From: Spirosoma fluviale
Lineage (GTDB): Bacteria > Bacteroidota > Bacteroidia > Cytophagales > Spirosomataceae
Assembly (NCBI RefSeq): GCF_900230225.1
Contig: NZ_OCNH01000009.1
Span: 124,001 to 188,000 of the forward strand
Direction: 5' to 3'
Length of the DNA stretch: 64,000 nt
The notes below the pieces were generated by a model. It was not told the origin of the DNA. It saw nothing but the letters and a program-made list of their open reading frames with translations, and did not search any database. Position numbers and translations under genes: made by a program. How positions within the stretch are numbered: position 1 is the first letter of the stretch; each line of letters begins with the position of its first letter. This document shows, in pieces, positions 34,801 through 44,600 of the stretch.

Positions 34801-35328
34801 ATCATTGACTCACGCGACAAAACGAATATTGGCGATCCTAATCCTGATGTAATTTTTGGTTTGAACCTGGCGATGGATTACAAAGGCTTCGATTTCTCGT
34901 TGTCGGGCAATGGGGTGGCCGGTAACCAGATCGCGTCAAACTTGCGCTCGGCCGAAAAACTGTATGCCAACTGGCCTTCCGTTTATTTGGGTCGCTGGCA
35001 TGGCGAAGGGACCTCCAACCGGTACCCCCGACTGGCAGCAGGGTCAAGCCCAAACTGGGGCTGGAACAGTGATATTTACGTGGATAATGGCGACTTTTTT
35101 CGCATCCAGTCTGTAGCGCTGGGCTACGATTTCAAAAAGTTGATGCCCGGTATTCCGCTTACCCAGGCCCGCCTGTATGTGGCCGTGAACAACCTGATTA
35201 CGTTCACCAACTACTACGGAGCAGACCCCGAAATAGGCTACGCCAACGAAGGCTGGTCGAAAGGGATAGACGTTGGATTTTACCCAAGCCCGCGCACAGT
35301 AATGGTTGGCCTTAACCTGAAATTTTAA
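31822..35328 (+). CDS. SusC/RagA TonB-linked transporter with N-terminal STN signalling domain
   Basis: 1168 residues. After the signal region (about 1-30) comes an STN (secretin and TonB N-terminus) domain at about 42-115: 'LKNIPLRDALNTLKDQYKVDIVFGDRAVLPFSV' and 'VLRSSGLTFRKMQNGSYMIL'. Next is the carboxypeptidase-like domain 'ITGTVTDEAGGVLPGVSILVKGTQRGTVSDPNG', the linker 'LNDVVVVGYGVQKKKLVTGATVQI', the plug ('LVIIDNVVGGD', 'IYGSRAANGVILVKTKQG') and the barrel ending 'RTVMVGLNLKF'. The STN domain is the hallmark of SusC proteins that signal to FecR/sigma pairs, and exactly such a pair precedes it. Confidence 0.97.
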   Translation: MKKQLYPGWLATALLIGWISSREGFSQSAMAYAGQTAKPSQTVQRLKNIPLRDALNTLKDQYKVDIVFGDRAVLPFSVASEELDFRQSIEKNLSKVLRSSGLTFRKMQNGSYMILGKGEKVSVTDTPLKPVESTSREQPAAQQSPKLTEAPTIKVAVKPITGTVTDEAGGVLPGVSILVKGTQRGTVSDPNGNYEIELPTGSETLVFSFVGYVTQEVAVGNRTALNVSLAASAVSLNDVVVVGYGVQKKKLVTGATVQITGNDLVKQSTVSPFTAMQSQSPGLSITKNSGKPGSDFKINIRGLGTIGNASPLVIIDNVVGGDLNMLNPGDIESIDVLKDAASAAIYGSRAANGVILVKTKQGKKGKPRLSYDGFVGVQNVAKYVDVLNAQQYIELENESYQNIGSPVPNWTNLVPDYSRVQQGWTGPNWQREFTNRNAPIQNHTLNLTGGSDYSTYSLGMSYTSQEGVYGQPKAPLYDRYSFRLNSEHVIYRNSSFDVVKLGENILYNFVDQKRNGIGTGDINWNDIRGVISMHPLMSVYDNTGNYTKAIPWAEAINPLGSYDYQRSNNESQSHNIRVNPYLEIQPLLGLTFRSNFGFKYSSGASRSYTPAYDLGGRSRQDLDKVDQGLSTGFGYVLENTINYRTSINNAHNINALIGQSIEKNGLGTSVSGSNRGSVFNSFEYAYLNNVKTLNPSNLAINGSPWGRSAIQSFFGRLNYDYKEKYMASIIMRADGSSNFAPDKRWGYFPSVAAGWTITDEDFMKSTRNVVDYVKLRASWGLNGNQAISPFQYLSTYSFSGANYYFGPEKNSVDVGAYPSILPNPNVTWEKSEQLNIGFDSRFFRSRFGIVMDWYTKTTRDWLVQAPVPAVWGGAAPFINGGNIENKGIELVLSWNDKVGDFRYSINANAALNRNKVTRIANTEGIIEGSSTIFSTADRSSFYRAQVGYPIGYFYGYQTAGVFQNQGEIDAYTGGKLPNTKPGDLIFVDTDNNKIIDSRDKTNIGDPNPDVIFGLNLAMDYKGFDFSLSGNGVAGNQIASNLRSAEKLYANWPSVYLGRWHGEGTSNRYPRLAAGSSPNWGWNSDIYVDNGDFFRIQSVALGYDFKKLMPGIPLTQARLYVAVNNLITFTNYYGADPEIGYANEGWSKGIDVGFYPSPRTVMVGLNLKF

Positions 35329-35342
35329 CCCCGAAAATCACC

Positions 35343-37037
35343 ATGAAAAAGTACATATACCTGTTTGTGCTCCTCTCGTTTATAGCATCTGGCTGTAGCG
35401 ACTTTCTGGACACCAAGGACTTACTGAATAAGAACGACCAGAATTTTCCGGCCAACGAACAGGAGTTACAAAACTCGCTGGCATCCATTTACCAGAAAAT
35501 GGCCGCCGAGCAGTGGGGCGATTTCTTTATTGGCACAATAGCCTCTGACGAAACCTTTGGCGGGGGCGGACCCGACGACTTTCAGTCGATGGCGGTAGAC
35601 AGGCTCAAGAAAAACAACGAGAACATGCTGAGCTCAACCTGGTCGAACTATTACACCGGTATATTCCGGGCCAACAAACTACTGGAAAATACCGCAAAAG
35701 TGAGCGGTGTTTCTACCGCGAGTATGAATCAGATAAAAGGGGAGGCTCATTTCATGCGTGCCTGGTTCTATTTTAGCCTGGCCCGGATCTTTGGGGAGGT
35801 TCCCGTCTTTACCAAGGCTGAAAGCGTTATAAAGCCAAAATCGGCCGCAGCTGAACTGTACGGGCAGATTGCCCTTGATTTGAAAACAGCCATCGAGTTG
35901 TTCCCGGCAACGGCTTTTACGGCCATGCCGGTCAGTCAGTTGGGTCATGCCAACAAGTGGGTTGCCGAAGGGTTGCTGGCACGGGTATTCCTCTTTTATA
36001 CCGGGTATTACCAGAAAGCCGAACTGCCGGTGGCGGGTGGCGGGGCCATCACCAAAAGTCAGGTTGTCACGTACCTGGACGATTGCATCAGCAAGAGCGG
36101 ACACGCATTAGCGACCGATTTTCGTGAATTGTGGCCTTACACCAACAAATTCACCGTCGACGATTATGCCTTTACGGCGGGGAAAAACCTGAAGTGGACG
36201 GGCGAAGAAGGAGGCAATAAAGAAACTGTTTTTGCCATTAAGTTCGGTAATCTGGGCGACTGGGGTAACTCCTACCAAAACGCTATAAACACAGCGTTCA
36301 GCTTGCGTGGTCAATCGAATAATAACGCTGATTGTTTTCCGTTTGGCGCGGGTTGGGGGCAGGGCACCGTGAACGCGCGTTTGGTCGATCAGTGGAAACA
36401 GGACGAGCCCAAAGATCCTCGTATTTTTATGTCGGTTCTCAACGTAGATGATCCGGCCGAAGGGATAAAAAAATACGAGGAAAACGGGTGGGCGCAGATC
36501 AATGATACCCACTACTTCGTCAAAAAGTACACGACCATTATGGCCTGGAAAAACAAGGCAGCACGCACGGTTTTTCCAAGTTACACGAACCCCTTATACG
36601 GATCGGCCGAGGCAACGTTTATCCGCGAAAGTCAGGATTTGGTGTTACTCCGTTTCTCGGATATTCTGCTGATGCATTCCGAGCTTACGGGAACCAACAC
36701 CGGCCTGAACCGGGTGCGAAACCGGGTCGGCTTACCGTCAGTAGCGTATTCGCTGGAGGCATTGCAAAAAGAACGGCGGCATGAACTGGCGTTTGAAGGC
36801 GTTCGCTACTATGATCTGCTCCGATGGTACGGCAAAGGAGCCGGTACAGTCCTTCAGTCCAACCAAAATGGAGTATCAGTCCTGAACTCGAACGTAAAAG
36901 CGACCATGAGTTTTGACATCGTTGACCGGATGAATGCAACGGGTGGTTTCTGGCCGATTCCCAACAGTGAAATCCTGATTTCCAACGGCGTTCTGGTACA
37001 GAGTCCCGGCTGGAACGGCGGCAATTCCAGCCTGTAA
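35343..37037 (+). CDS. SusD/RagB family glycan-binding lipoprotein
   Basis: 564 residues. Lipoprotein signal MKKYIYLFVLLSFIASGC (Cys 18). SusD helices include 'QNSLASIYQKMAAEQWGDFFIG', 'NYYTGIFRANKLLENT' and the conserved 'IKGEAHFMRAWFYFSLARIFGEVPVF'; the C-terminal region has 'LVLLRFSDILLMHSELTGTNTGLNRVRNRVGLP', 'RRHELAFEGVRYYDLLRW' and 'GGFWPIPNSEILIS'. It pairs with the STN-SusC, whose stop is 14 bp upstream. A terminator follows at 37050-37088. Confidence 0.97.
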   Translation: MKKYIYLFVLLSFIASGCSDFLDTKDLLNKNDQNFPANEQELQNSLASIYQKMAAEQWGDFFIGTIASDETFGGGGPDDFQSMAVDRLKKNNENMLSSTWSNYYTGIFRANKLLENTAKVSGVSTASMNQIKGEAHFMRAWFYFSLARIFGEVPVFTKAESVIKPKSAAAELYGQIALDLKTAIELFPATAFTAMPVSQLGHANKWVAEGLLARVFLFYTGYYQKAELPVAGGGAITKSQVVTYLDDCISKSGHALATDFRELWPYTNKFTVDDYAFTAGKNLKWTGEEGGNKETVFAIKFGNLGDWGNSYQNAINTAFSLRGQSNNNADCFPFGAGWGQGTVNARLVDQWKQDEPKDPRIFMSVLNVDDPAEGIKKYEENGWAQINDTHYFVKKYTTIMAWKNKAARTVFPSYTNPLYGSAEATFIRESQDLVLLRFSDILLMHSELTGTNTGLNRVRNRVGLPSVAYSLEALQKERRHELAFEGVRYYDLLRWYGKGAGTVLQSNQNGVSVLNSNVKATMSFDIVDRMNATGGFWPIPNSEILISNGVLVQSPGWNGGNSSL

Positions 37038-37049
37038 AAATGGACTAAC

Positions 37050-37088
37050 TAACTGACCTTACATGGCTGGGTAAGGTCAGTTATTTTT
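37050..37088 (+). terminator. Rho-independent terminator after the second susD
   Basis: TAACTGACCTTAC and GTAAGGTCAGTTA form a perfect 13-bp stem with an 8-nt loop, followed by TTTTT. It should separate strong susC/susD transcription from the glycosidase genes, which then need a promoter of their own or read-through. Confidence 0.85.
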
Positions 37089-37154
37089 GGTTAACTGATT
37101 CAAGTTGATCAAATTAACCCTCAATTTTAAGGACAATTGACCCAAAAAAGCCAG

Positions 37155-39569
37155 ATGCTTGATCGACTTCTATTGACAGTAAGTTTAGCTACACTCTCCG
37201 CAATCAGTTTATGGGCGCAACCTGTCGCTAAAAAGACGGCACGGGAGCAGTTTAAAAACCCGGCGTATGAGTACCGGCCTTCCTTCCCCTTTCAGGGGGC
37301 TGCGGGGGCGAAATACACCGAAACGGGTACGGTAGAGAGCCAGCTGAACAATATCTATGACAACTTTGGTTTTGGCGGTATTATCGTAGCGCCCACGGAT
37401 AGCAAGCCGTTTTCGGGGAAAGCCAATGCCGAGCCGGGGTACATGAAGCACATTGGCAGCGGACTGCAGGCAACCAACCCGGCCGGTGCCTCGCCCTGGC
37501 TGATGACCTTGTTTCCGGGAGCTAAATCGTATAGAGAATACCTCTCGCCCGTCAGTAAGGCAAGTACACCGCCTGCGCCACTGCCTGCCTACCTGAGCCG
37601 GGAGTACTTCGATCAGCTCAAAAAGATTCTGGCGTATTCCAAAGAACGGGGCCGGAAGGTGATATTTTACGATGAAGTGGGGTATCCAAGCGGCATCGCC
37701 AATTACACGACTCCGGAAAAATTTAACCGGAAGCTCCTCGAAAAGAGCGAGGAAGTCGTTGCCGGTCCGCAGGTATACCGAAAGCAATTGCCCACTCCCG
37801 GTGTGCTGATGGCGGTTGTGGCTATGAACAGCCAATCGCTCGAACGGATCGACCTCACCCCACAGGTGACCAATAATACACTCGTCTGGAATGCGCCTGC
37901 CGGAAACTGGAAGGTTATGGTGTTTACCTGTGTTACGGCCAAACGCGTGGGGTCTGAGCTGGATTACCGGGCGGGTACCGACTACATGGACCCCGAAGCC
38001 GTGAACTGGTTCATTGATAAGGTGTATGAACCACACGCCAGGGAAATAGGGTCTTATTTCGGCAATACCATCATCCAGACGTTTTTCGACGACGTGGGCA
38101 TTTTTGATGAGGAACGTACCTGGACTCCGAAATTCAATGAGAAATTCAAACAGCGATTTGGCCTGAACCCGGCCACTTATTACCCGGCGTTGTGGGAGTC
38201 GATTGGCCCCGAAACAGACGCGGCCCGCATCGCCCTTTTCGACACGCGGGCCGAACTACTCGCCGATGGCTTTCCGAAACTAGTGACCGATTGGGGTAAA
38301 CGGAACAATATTGCCGTGTCGGGACACTGTCCGGGCAACTACGACCCCCAGCCGGTCGATATGAACGGCGACCCGTTTAAATTCTACCGGGCTCAACCCA
38401 TTCCAATGGTCGATGTGATCTTTTCGTATCCGACCGGGCGGGACGGCTTCAAACTGGTCAGCGACGGGGCCGACTTCTACGACAAACCCATTGTAGCGGC
38501 CGAGACCTTCAACACATTTTCGCCGGCTGGCAAAACGATCGGCTACCGCCGGATCATGGAACTGTATGCGCGGGGCATCAACCGACTGATGGGCTCCGGA
38601 TTACCCCAAACCGACGCACTCGGAGGCACCAAAACGTTCGCGGAATGGGTGGGGCGGCACTCCATGCTTTTGCAGGGGGGCCGACGTGTCTCCGACATTG
38701 CCCTCTTTTATCCGATCGCGGATCTGGAGGCTTTTTATCAGTTCGATGCACCCGCCTACACCAAGGACATGCGCTGGGGTTCGTTTGTACCTTACGATAA
38801 TGACTTTTTGGCCATCGGCGAAATGCTGCTGGGCGAGGTTCATCGCGACTTTACCTTCCTGCATCCTGACTTTTTACTGAGCGATAAAATCACTCTCAAG
38901 GGGCCTGCGCTGGCATTGAACAACAAGGTAAACAGCCAGACCTACAAAGCACTGATTTTGCCGGGGCAGCGGGTGATCTCGCTAAAGGCCTTACAAAAAA
39001 TCAAAGCGTATTACGATCAGGGTGGAGTGGTTGTGGCTACCTCGCAGCTACCCACCACAGCCGCCGAACTGGTAGCGGATAGCCGCGATATAAACGCCAA
39101 CAACGAGAAGGTGCAGGCCATTATCAACGATATGTTTGGCATTGACCCGACCAAACCACGGCCCGACGGTGTATCGGCCATCCGCACGAATAAAAAGCAG
39201 GGTAAGGCAGTCTTTATCCGCAAACCCGATGGGCGGATAGTAAGCGCCACTCTGGCCCAATTGAACGTACGGGCCGATGTGGCGTTCGACGGCAACCCGA
39301 GTCCAACCAGTGGCGGGGGTATGTTTTCGTGTCTCCACAAGAAAAAAGGAAAGCAGGACATCTACTATTTCGCCAATTCATCGGACGATGCGGTGAAAAC
39401 AGTCGCCGAAGTCGAAGGCAGGATTCGCCCTGAGTTGTGGGACCCGGCCACAGGGGAAACGACACGAATCGAGCAGGTTGATTACCTGAAAAAGAACGGT
39501 CAGACTTACACGCGTTTTCCGCTCAGATTAAAGGCGGTGACGTCCACATTTGTGGTATCTAATAAGTGA
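37155..39569 (+). CDS. GH106-like glycosyl hydrolase (alpha-L-rhamnosidase type), exported
   Basis: 804 residues from the ATG at 37155 (MLDRLLLTVSLATLSAISLWAQ, signal peptide); a TTG six codons earlier is also in frame. The catalytic part starts 'PSFPFQGAAGAKYTETGTVESQLNNIYDNFGFGGIIVAPTD' and contains 'ERGRKVIFYDEVGYPSG' (Asp-Glu), 'TFFDDVGIFDEERTWTPKFNEKF', 'KRNNIAVSGHCPGNYDPQP' and 'PIVAAETFNTFSPAG', a pattern of the GH106 alpha-L-rhamnosidase-like hydrolases found in pectin and exopolysaccharide loci. It is distinct from the second GH106-like gene at 41668, which is longer. Rhamnosidase activity is inferred from family. Confidence 0.75.
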   Translation: MLDRLLLTVSLATLSAISLWAQPVAKKTAREQFKNPAYEYRPSFPFQGAAGAKYTETGTVESQLNNIYDNFGFGGIIVAPTDSKPFSGKANAEPGYMKHIGSGLQATNPAGASPWLMTLFPGAKSYREYLSPVSKASTPPAPLPAYLSREYFDQLKKILAYSKERGRKVIFYDEVGYPSGIANYTTPEKFNRKLLEKSEEVVAGPQVYRKQLPTPGVLMAVVAMNSQSLERIDLTPQVTNNTLVWNAPAGNWKVMVFTCVTAKRVGSELDYRAGTDYMDPEAVNWFIDKVYEPHAREIGSYFGNTIIQTFFDDVGIFDEERTWTPKFNEKFKQRFGLNPATYYPALWESIGPETDAARIALFDTRAELLADGFPKLVTDWGKRNNIAVSGHCPGNYDPQPVDMNGDPFKFYRAQPIPMVDVIFSYPTGRDGFKLVSDGADFYDKPIVAAETFNTFSPAGKTIGYRRIMELYARGINRLMGSGLPQTDALGGTKTFAEWVGRHSMLLQGGRRVSDIALFYPIADLEAFYQFDAPAYTKDMRWGSFVPYDNDFLAIGEMLLGEVHRDFTFLHPDFLLSDKITLKGPALALNNKVNSQTYKALILPGQRVISLKALQKIKAYYDQGGVVVATSQLPTTAAELVADSRDINANNEKVQAIINDMFGIDPTKPRPDGVSAIRTNKKQGKAVFIRKPDGRIVSATLAQLNVRADVAFDGNPSPTSGGGMFSCLHKKKGKQDIYYFANSSDDAVKTVAEVEGRIRPELWDPATGETTRIEQVDYLKKNGQTYTRFPLRLKAVTSTFVVSNK

Positions 39570-39618
39570 TAAACGGATCCGGGACAGTATGCATGAACAC
39601 CAGGCGTGGCTTAGATGC

Positions 39619-39637
39619 AAGCCAACGGCTTCATTTT
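39619..39637 (+). terminator. Weak terminator-like hairpin
   Basis: AAGCC-AAC-GGCTT, then a CA and a run of six T, 22 bp before the GH16 start. The stem is only 5 bp, so efficiency is doubtful. Confidence 0.3.
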
Positions 39638-39658
39638 TTACCACCAAATTGATTTCTC

Positions 39659-40435
39659 ATGAAGCCATTTTTTAAAGGCCTGTTTGTCTGTCTTTGCGTG
39701 TTGACAACCGCTTCCGCTTACTCACAAGACTATAAACTAGTCTGGTCGGATGAATTCAATGGAAAAGGGGCACCCGATCCCAAAAAGTGGGATTACGAAG
39801 TCGGGTATATCCGCAACAAAGAATTGCAGTACTATACCAAAGAGACAACCAACGCCCGCCGGTATAAGGGCAATCTGGAGATTACGGTACGGAAAGAGCC
39901 GATGAACGGCTACGCGTACACCTCGGGCAGCGTCATTTCCAAAGGAAAAGCAGACTGGACCTATGGAAAAATTGAAGGCCGATTTAAGCTACCCAGCGGT
40001 CAGGGACTATGGGCCTGTTTCTGGACGCTGGGGGCCAATATCGACCAGATCGGTTGGCCGTCGTGTGGCGAGATTGACATTTTCGAACACATCAACACGG
40101 AGCCCATGATTCACGGAACTGGCCACTGGGCCAGCGATTCAAGTAAGCATGTCATGAACGGCAAAAGCTCACCCGAAATTGACGTGACGCAGTGGCATAC
40201 GTACTCGGTTATCTGGACACCCACGGCCATTACCTGGTACATCGATGATGTGCAGTTTCATGAGATGCCAATCGCTAAGGGCATAAACAGTACGCAGGAA
40301 TTTCACGCTCCTCATTACGTGCTGATTAACCTGCCGATTGGTGGTAGCTGGCCCGGTCCGCCAAACGAAACGACTCCACTACCAGCTACGATGTATTGTG
40401 ATTACATTCGGGTGTACAAAGCAATGATTGAGTAA
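39659..40435 (+). CDS. GH16 family endo-beta-glucanase, exported
   Basis: 258 residues with a signal peptide (cut after 'TASAYSQ', about residue 23). The catalytic ExDxxE is plain in 'WPSCGEIDIFEHINT': Glu 138, Asp 140 and Glu 143. Other landmarks are 'LVWSDEFNGKGAPDPKKWDYEVG', 'GKIEGRFKLPSGQGLWACFWTLG', 'WHTYSVIWTPTAITWYIDD' and 'YVLINLPIGGSWPGPP'. GH16 enzymes cut beta-1,3/1,4-glucans or galactans; the laminarinase-like 'HEYIEW' variant is not decisive here. Expected in the periplasm or at the cell surface. It opens a run with the GH5-like gene 21 bp downstream. Confidence 0.93.
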   Translation: MKPFFKGLFVCLCVLTTASAYSQDYKLVWSDEFNGKGAPDPKKWDYEVGYIRNKELQYYTKETTNARRYKGNLEITVRKEPMNGYAYTSGSVISKGKADWTYGKIEGRFKLPSGQGLWACFWTLGANIDQIGWPSCGEIDIFEHINTEPMIHGTGHWASDSSKHVMNGKSSPEIDVTQWHTYSVIWTPTAITWYIDDVQFHEMPIAKGINSTQEFHAPHYVLINLPIGGSWPGPPNETTPLPATMYCDYIRVYKAMIE

Positions 40436-40456
40436 CCCCCTAAAGGACATCCCGAT

Positions 40457-41551
40457 ATGAACCGAAAAATTTTACTTTATCTCTTCCTGCTCGTCGTTGG
40501 GTATTCCGGCGCGTTTGGCCAAAAAACGGTGGTGGCTATTAAAGGAAACCAGTTTTTGATCAATGGCAAGCCGACTTATCCCGGCCGATACTGGAATGGT
40601 AATAAGATTGAAGGTCTGCTGATGAACTCCCGCATGGTGCAGGGTATTTTCGACGATGCTAACCCCGAAACCCGATCCGGCTTTTCCTACCCCGATACCA
40701 AAACGTGGGACCCCGACCGCAACACAAACGAGTTTGTGGCCGCCATGCCGCTCTGGAAATCATACGGACTCAATGCCTTTACGCTGAATATGCAGGGCGG
40801 CAGCCCGTCGGGGTATGGCTCGTCGAAATGCCTGAATACGGGTTTCGCTACCGATGGCTCGCTGCTGGAGCCATACATGCAACGGCTGGACCGGATTCTT
40901 AAAAAAGCCGACGAATTAAATATGGTGGTCATTCTCGGCATTTTCTATTTCGGTCAGGATCAATATTTGACCGATGAAAAAGCCGTTATCAAGGCTACCC
41001 GTGAGCTGGTCGATTGGTTGTTCAACAAACGGTACAGGCATGTAGTCATTGAAATTGCTAATGAGACCGTGGATAATGGCACCTACAACCATGAAATTTT
41101 GCGCCCGAAGCGAATTCAGGAGTTAATCGACCTGGTAAAAAACACGAATAAACGGGGGTACCGGTATCTGGTCAGTACCAGTTTTGGTGGCATCGTGGTG
41201 CCAACGCCAAACGTGGTCAAAGCCTCCGATTTCCTGCTGATTCATGGCAATGGCGCGTCGAAGCCGGAGCAAATCCAAACCCTGATTGACGCGACGAAAC
41301 AGGTGGATGGCTACCGGAATATGCCCGTCGTCAATAACGAAGACGATCATTATGACTTCGACAAGCCGACGAATAATTTCACGGTATCGATCAAAAACTA
41401 CGTCTCGTGGGGCTACTTCGATTTCCGCTTTCCGGGCGAAACGGACTACCGCGAAGGCTATCAAACGGTACCGGTCGACTGGGGAATCAACTCAAAACGC
41501 AAGAAAGGTTTCTTCGCCAAAGTCCGCGAAATTACGGGCGTGGAAAACTAA
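40457..41551 (+). CDS. GH5-like TIM-barrel glycoside hydrolase, exported
   Basis: 364 residues with a signal peptide (cut at about residue 21). Clan GH-A features: 'LKKADELNMVVILGIFYFGQ', acid/base Glu 203 in 'HVVIEIANETVDNGTYN', and a probable nucleophile Glu 295 in 'RNMPVVNNEDDHYDF'. The barrel ends with 'SWGYFDFRFPG'. It looks like a distant GH5 member rather than a standard cellulase, and the substrate is unclear. Its stop codon lies 5 bp before a REP-like element (41557-41625). Confidence 0.75.
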   Translation: MNRKILLYLFLLVVGYSGAFGQKTVVAIKGNQFLINGKPTYPGRYWNGNKIEGLLMNSRMVQGIFDDANPETRSGFSYPDTKTWDPDRNTNEFVAAMPLWKSYGLNAFTLNMQGGSPSGYGSSKCLNTGFATDGSLLEPYMQRLDRILKKADELNMVVILGIFYFGQDQYLTDEKAVIKATRELVDWLFNKRYRHVVIEIANETVDNGTYNHEILRPKRIQELIDLVKNTNKRGYRYLVSTSFGGIVVPTPNVVKASDFLLIHGNGASKPEQIQTLIDATKQVDGYRNMPVVNNEDDHYDFDKPTNNFTVSIKNYVSWGYFDFRFPGETDYREGYQTVPVDWGINSKRKKGFFAKVREITGVEN

Positions 41552-41556
41552 CGTCT

Positions 41557-41625
41557 GTAGCCTGGACGGCTATGTCCGGGTGAGCACAAAGTTTATTTAT
41601 TCCCGGACGTGGCCGTCCAGGCTAC
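41557..41625. repeat. REP/BIME-like double palindrome with GTAG feet
   Basis: Two 24-nt arms (41557-41580 and 41602-41625) are reverse complements apart from two positions that are G-U wobbles. The left arm starts GTAG and the right ends CTAC. Each arm also folds on itself: CCTGGAC/GTCCGGG and CCCGGAC/GTCCAGG. That is the architecture of paired REP sequences (BIMEs). It lies 5 bp after a stop codon. Confidence 0.7.
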
Positions 41626-41667
41626 ATCAACCCGTAACTCAAAAATCTTTGTACCCTGCCTTTTTTT

Positions 41668-44600
41668 ATGCGTTTTGATAAACCACTCCCCCGTATTGTA
41701 CGAATTATACTCCTCGCCAGTCTGCTTGTATTCATTTTCAACCCGGCGCTGAATGCGCAAAACGGACTTAGCAAAACTGACTTTCGGACGCCCCCTCAAT
41801 CGTCCAAAGTCCATACGTGGTGGCATTGGATGGCGGGTTACATTACCAAAGAGGGTATCACCAAAGACCTCGAATCCATGAAGCGGCAGGGTATTGTACA
41901 GGCGAGCCTGATCAATGTCGGCGACATACTGAACAAAAAAGTAGATGTACCCCAGGTTAAATTCAATTCTCCCGAATGGATTGCGATGTTTCAGTGGGCA
42001 CTAAAAGAAGCCAATCGACTGGGTATCACGATCGGCATTCAAACCATCGATGGGTACGCCACCTCCGGTGGGCCGTGGATTACCCCCGACTTGTCGATGA
42101 AGGAGTACGTCTGGAGTAAAACCGTACTGGAAGGCGGGAAAAACACGGCCGTGAAACTTCCGCAACCCTTACAACAGGAGAACTTCTACCGCGATGTCGC
42201 TGTGGTGGCCTATCCGATGGCCGATACGGACAATTCGTTTCAGAAAGCGTGGCCAACCCTGATGGTAAACGCCCGTACCGAAGCGGCCGAACTGGCGGAT
42301 GGCAATCCGAAAACCGCTGTCAAAACCAGAAAAGGGGATGTGATCGACATAAAGTTGCCCGCTGAGTTTACGGCCAATAAGCTGGTTGTGATGCCTTATT
42401 TGCCTTTTTGCTGGGACGACATGGGTAAAATCGAGGTTCAGTTCATCCTCTCCGGGTCAATGGATGGGAAAACCTATACCAACATAGCCAACCTCTCCTG
42501 CGTGGGTGTGAACAAGTCGATTACCCTGCCTTTTCCCACGACCCGGGCGAAGTTTTTCCGGCTTCAGCTGGCGAAGACCAACTTCCTGTATTTCAGCGAG
42601 TACCCCATTGGCGAGCTGGAACTATTGACGGACGAAGAACCCCCGGCGTTCAACCCGCAGCTTACTTCGTTTTTTGAAAAGGCAGCGTCGGTGTTTGATG
42701 TCAGCCAAAACGCGCTGGATGCCAATGTGAAGCTCCCTGCCACGGCCATTTCGGAAAACGCCATCGTCGATGTAACGCGCTTTCTGTCGGCCGATGGAAC
42801 CCTTAACTGGAACGCGCCTAACGGGCGCTGGCAAGTGATTCGGTTTGGCTATACCTCCACCGGTGTCAAAACTGATCCTTCATCGCCCGAAGGGCTTGGC
42901 CTGGAAGCGGACAAAATGGATACCACGGCACTAAGCGTGCATTTTAACAGCTATGCCAAAAAACTGATTCAGGCGGCTGGTTCCTACGTCGGCAATACCC
43001 TGAAGTTTGTGTTGATGGACAGTTGGGAGGCTCACTTTCAGACCTGGTCGAAAACGTTTCCCGACGAGTTCAAGGCCCGCAGGGGGTACAGCATCGTACC
43101 CTGGTTACCGGTCTTATGCGGTGAAGTTGTCGGCAACCAACAACTTTCCGAAGCCTTTCTACATGATTTTCGCAAGACCATTGCCGATCTGATCGACCAG
43201 AACCATTACAAACACTTTCGTGAGTTGTGCCACCAGAATCGTCTGGAGCTGCACGGCGAGGCCATTTACAGCAACTGGGGAGCGTACCCACCCCTCGACC
43301 CCCTGAAGGCCAACCAGTACATGGATTTGCCCATGACCGAGTTCTGGGCTGAAAACAACAAGGATAATCTGGGCGACTACAAACCGGCGAATCGGCCGAC
43401 GCCCGGCTTTCCGATGTACTCAGCTCTGGCGCATGGTAAGCAGGTGATCGGGTCGGAGGCTTATACCAATTTTGCGCATTACTCCGAAGCCCCGTTTGAC
43501 CTGAAACCCTTTGGTGATGCGGCCTATTGTTCAGGAGTCAACCAATTAATCATGCATAGTTTCGTGCATCAGCCGGTTGATAAAAAGCCGGGCATGACGT
43601 TGGGTAAATTTGGTGCTCATTTCAACCGGAACAACCCCTGGTGGGTGTATAATCAGGACTGGCTGACGTATCAGGCCCGTGTTCAGTACGTGTTGCAACA
43701 AGGTGAACCGCTTGTGGATGTGCTCTTTTACGCCGGTGATCAGCTGCCGCAATTCTTCAGTAAAAGCTTCCTGTCCGATTTACCGATTGGTATTCAGGCC
43801 AATGCCTGCAACCGGGATATGCTGATGACGAAAATTCAGGTTACTGACGGTCAGTTATCGTTGGGTGGAACGCAGCGGTTTGCCGTACTGATGCTCCCGA
43901 ATAGTACAAAAATGGAGCTTGCCACGCTGAAGCGAATCGCTCAGTTAGTCAATGAGGGAGCGGTGGTGTACGGCCCTAAGCCCCTTGACTTATTGAGCGT
44001 ACCCGAGATCAAACAGGATTCGGCTGAATTCGTCAATCTGGTACAAAAGCTCTGGGGGCAACCGGGTCAGATGACATCTGGCAAGGGACGGGTCATCTGG
44101 GGTAAGCCAATTCAGGAGATGTTAGCCAACTTGTCCGTCTTGCCCGACCTGACCACCAATCGGAATGATCCCAAAGAGATCATGTATATCCATAGGAAAC
44201 TGGGGGATACCGACGTCTACTACGTATTTAATCAGCAGGATAAAGCCCTGCACCGCGAATTGCTGTTCCGGGTGACGGGCAAAACTCCCGAGCTTTGGAA
44301 TGCCGAAAATGGGACGGTCACAAAACCGTTGATTTACTCCGTAGAAAAAAAACAAACAAGGCTACCCATCTCGCTCAAGCCTTACGAATCGAAGCTGATT
44401 GTTTTCACCAACAAAAAGCCGGGTCAATTTATCCATCAGGTTTCACGGGCAGGCCGCGTCATTTTTCCACAGCAGCCCGTTCAGGATTCGACGGTATCCA
44501 TTCCTCACGCGTCTGTACATCGGGGGAAATACAGTTTCGTCGCGTCCACCGCTGGCGAGTATACCTTCACCCAGAACAATGGTACGCGCATCACAAAACA

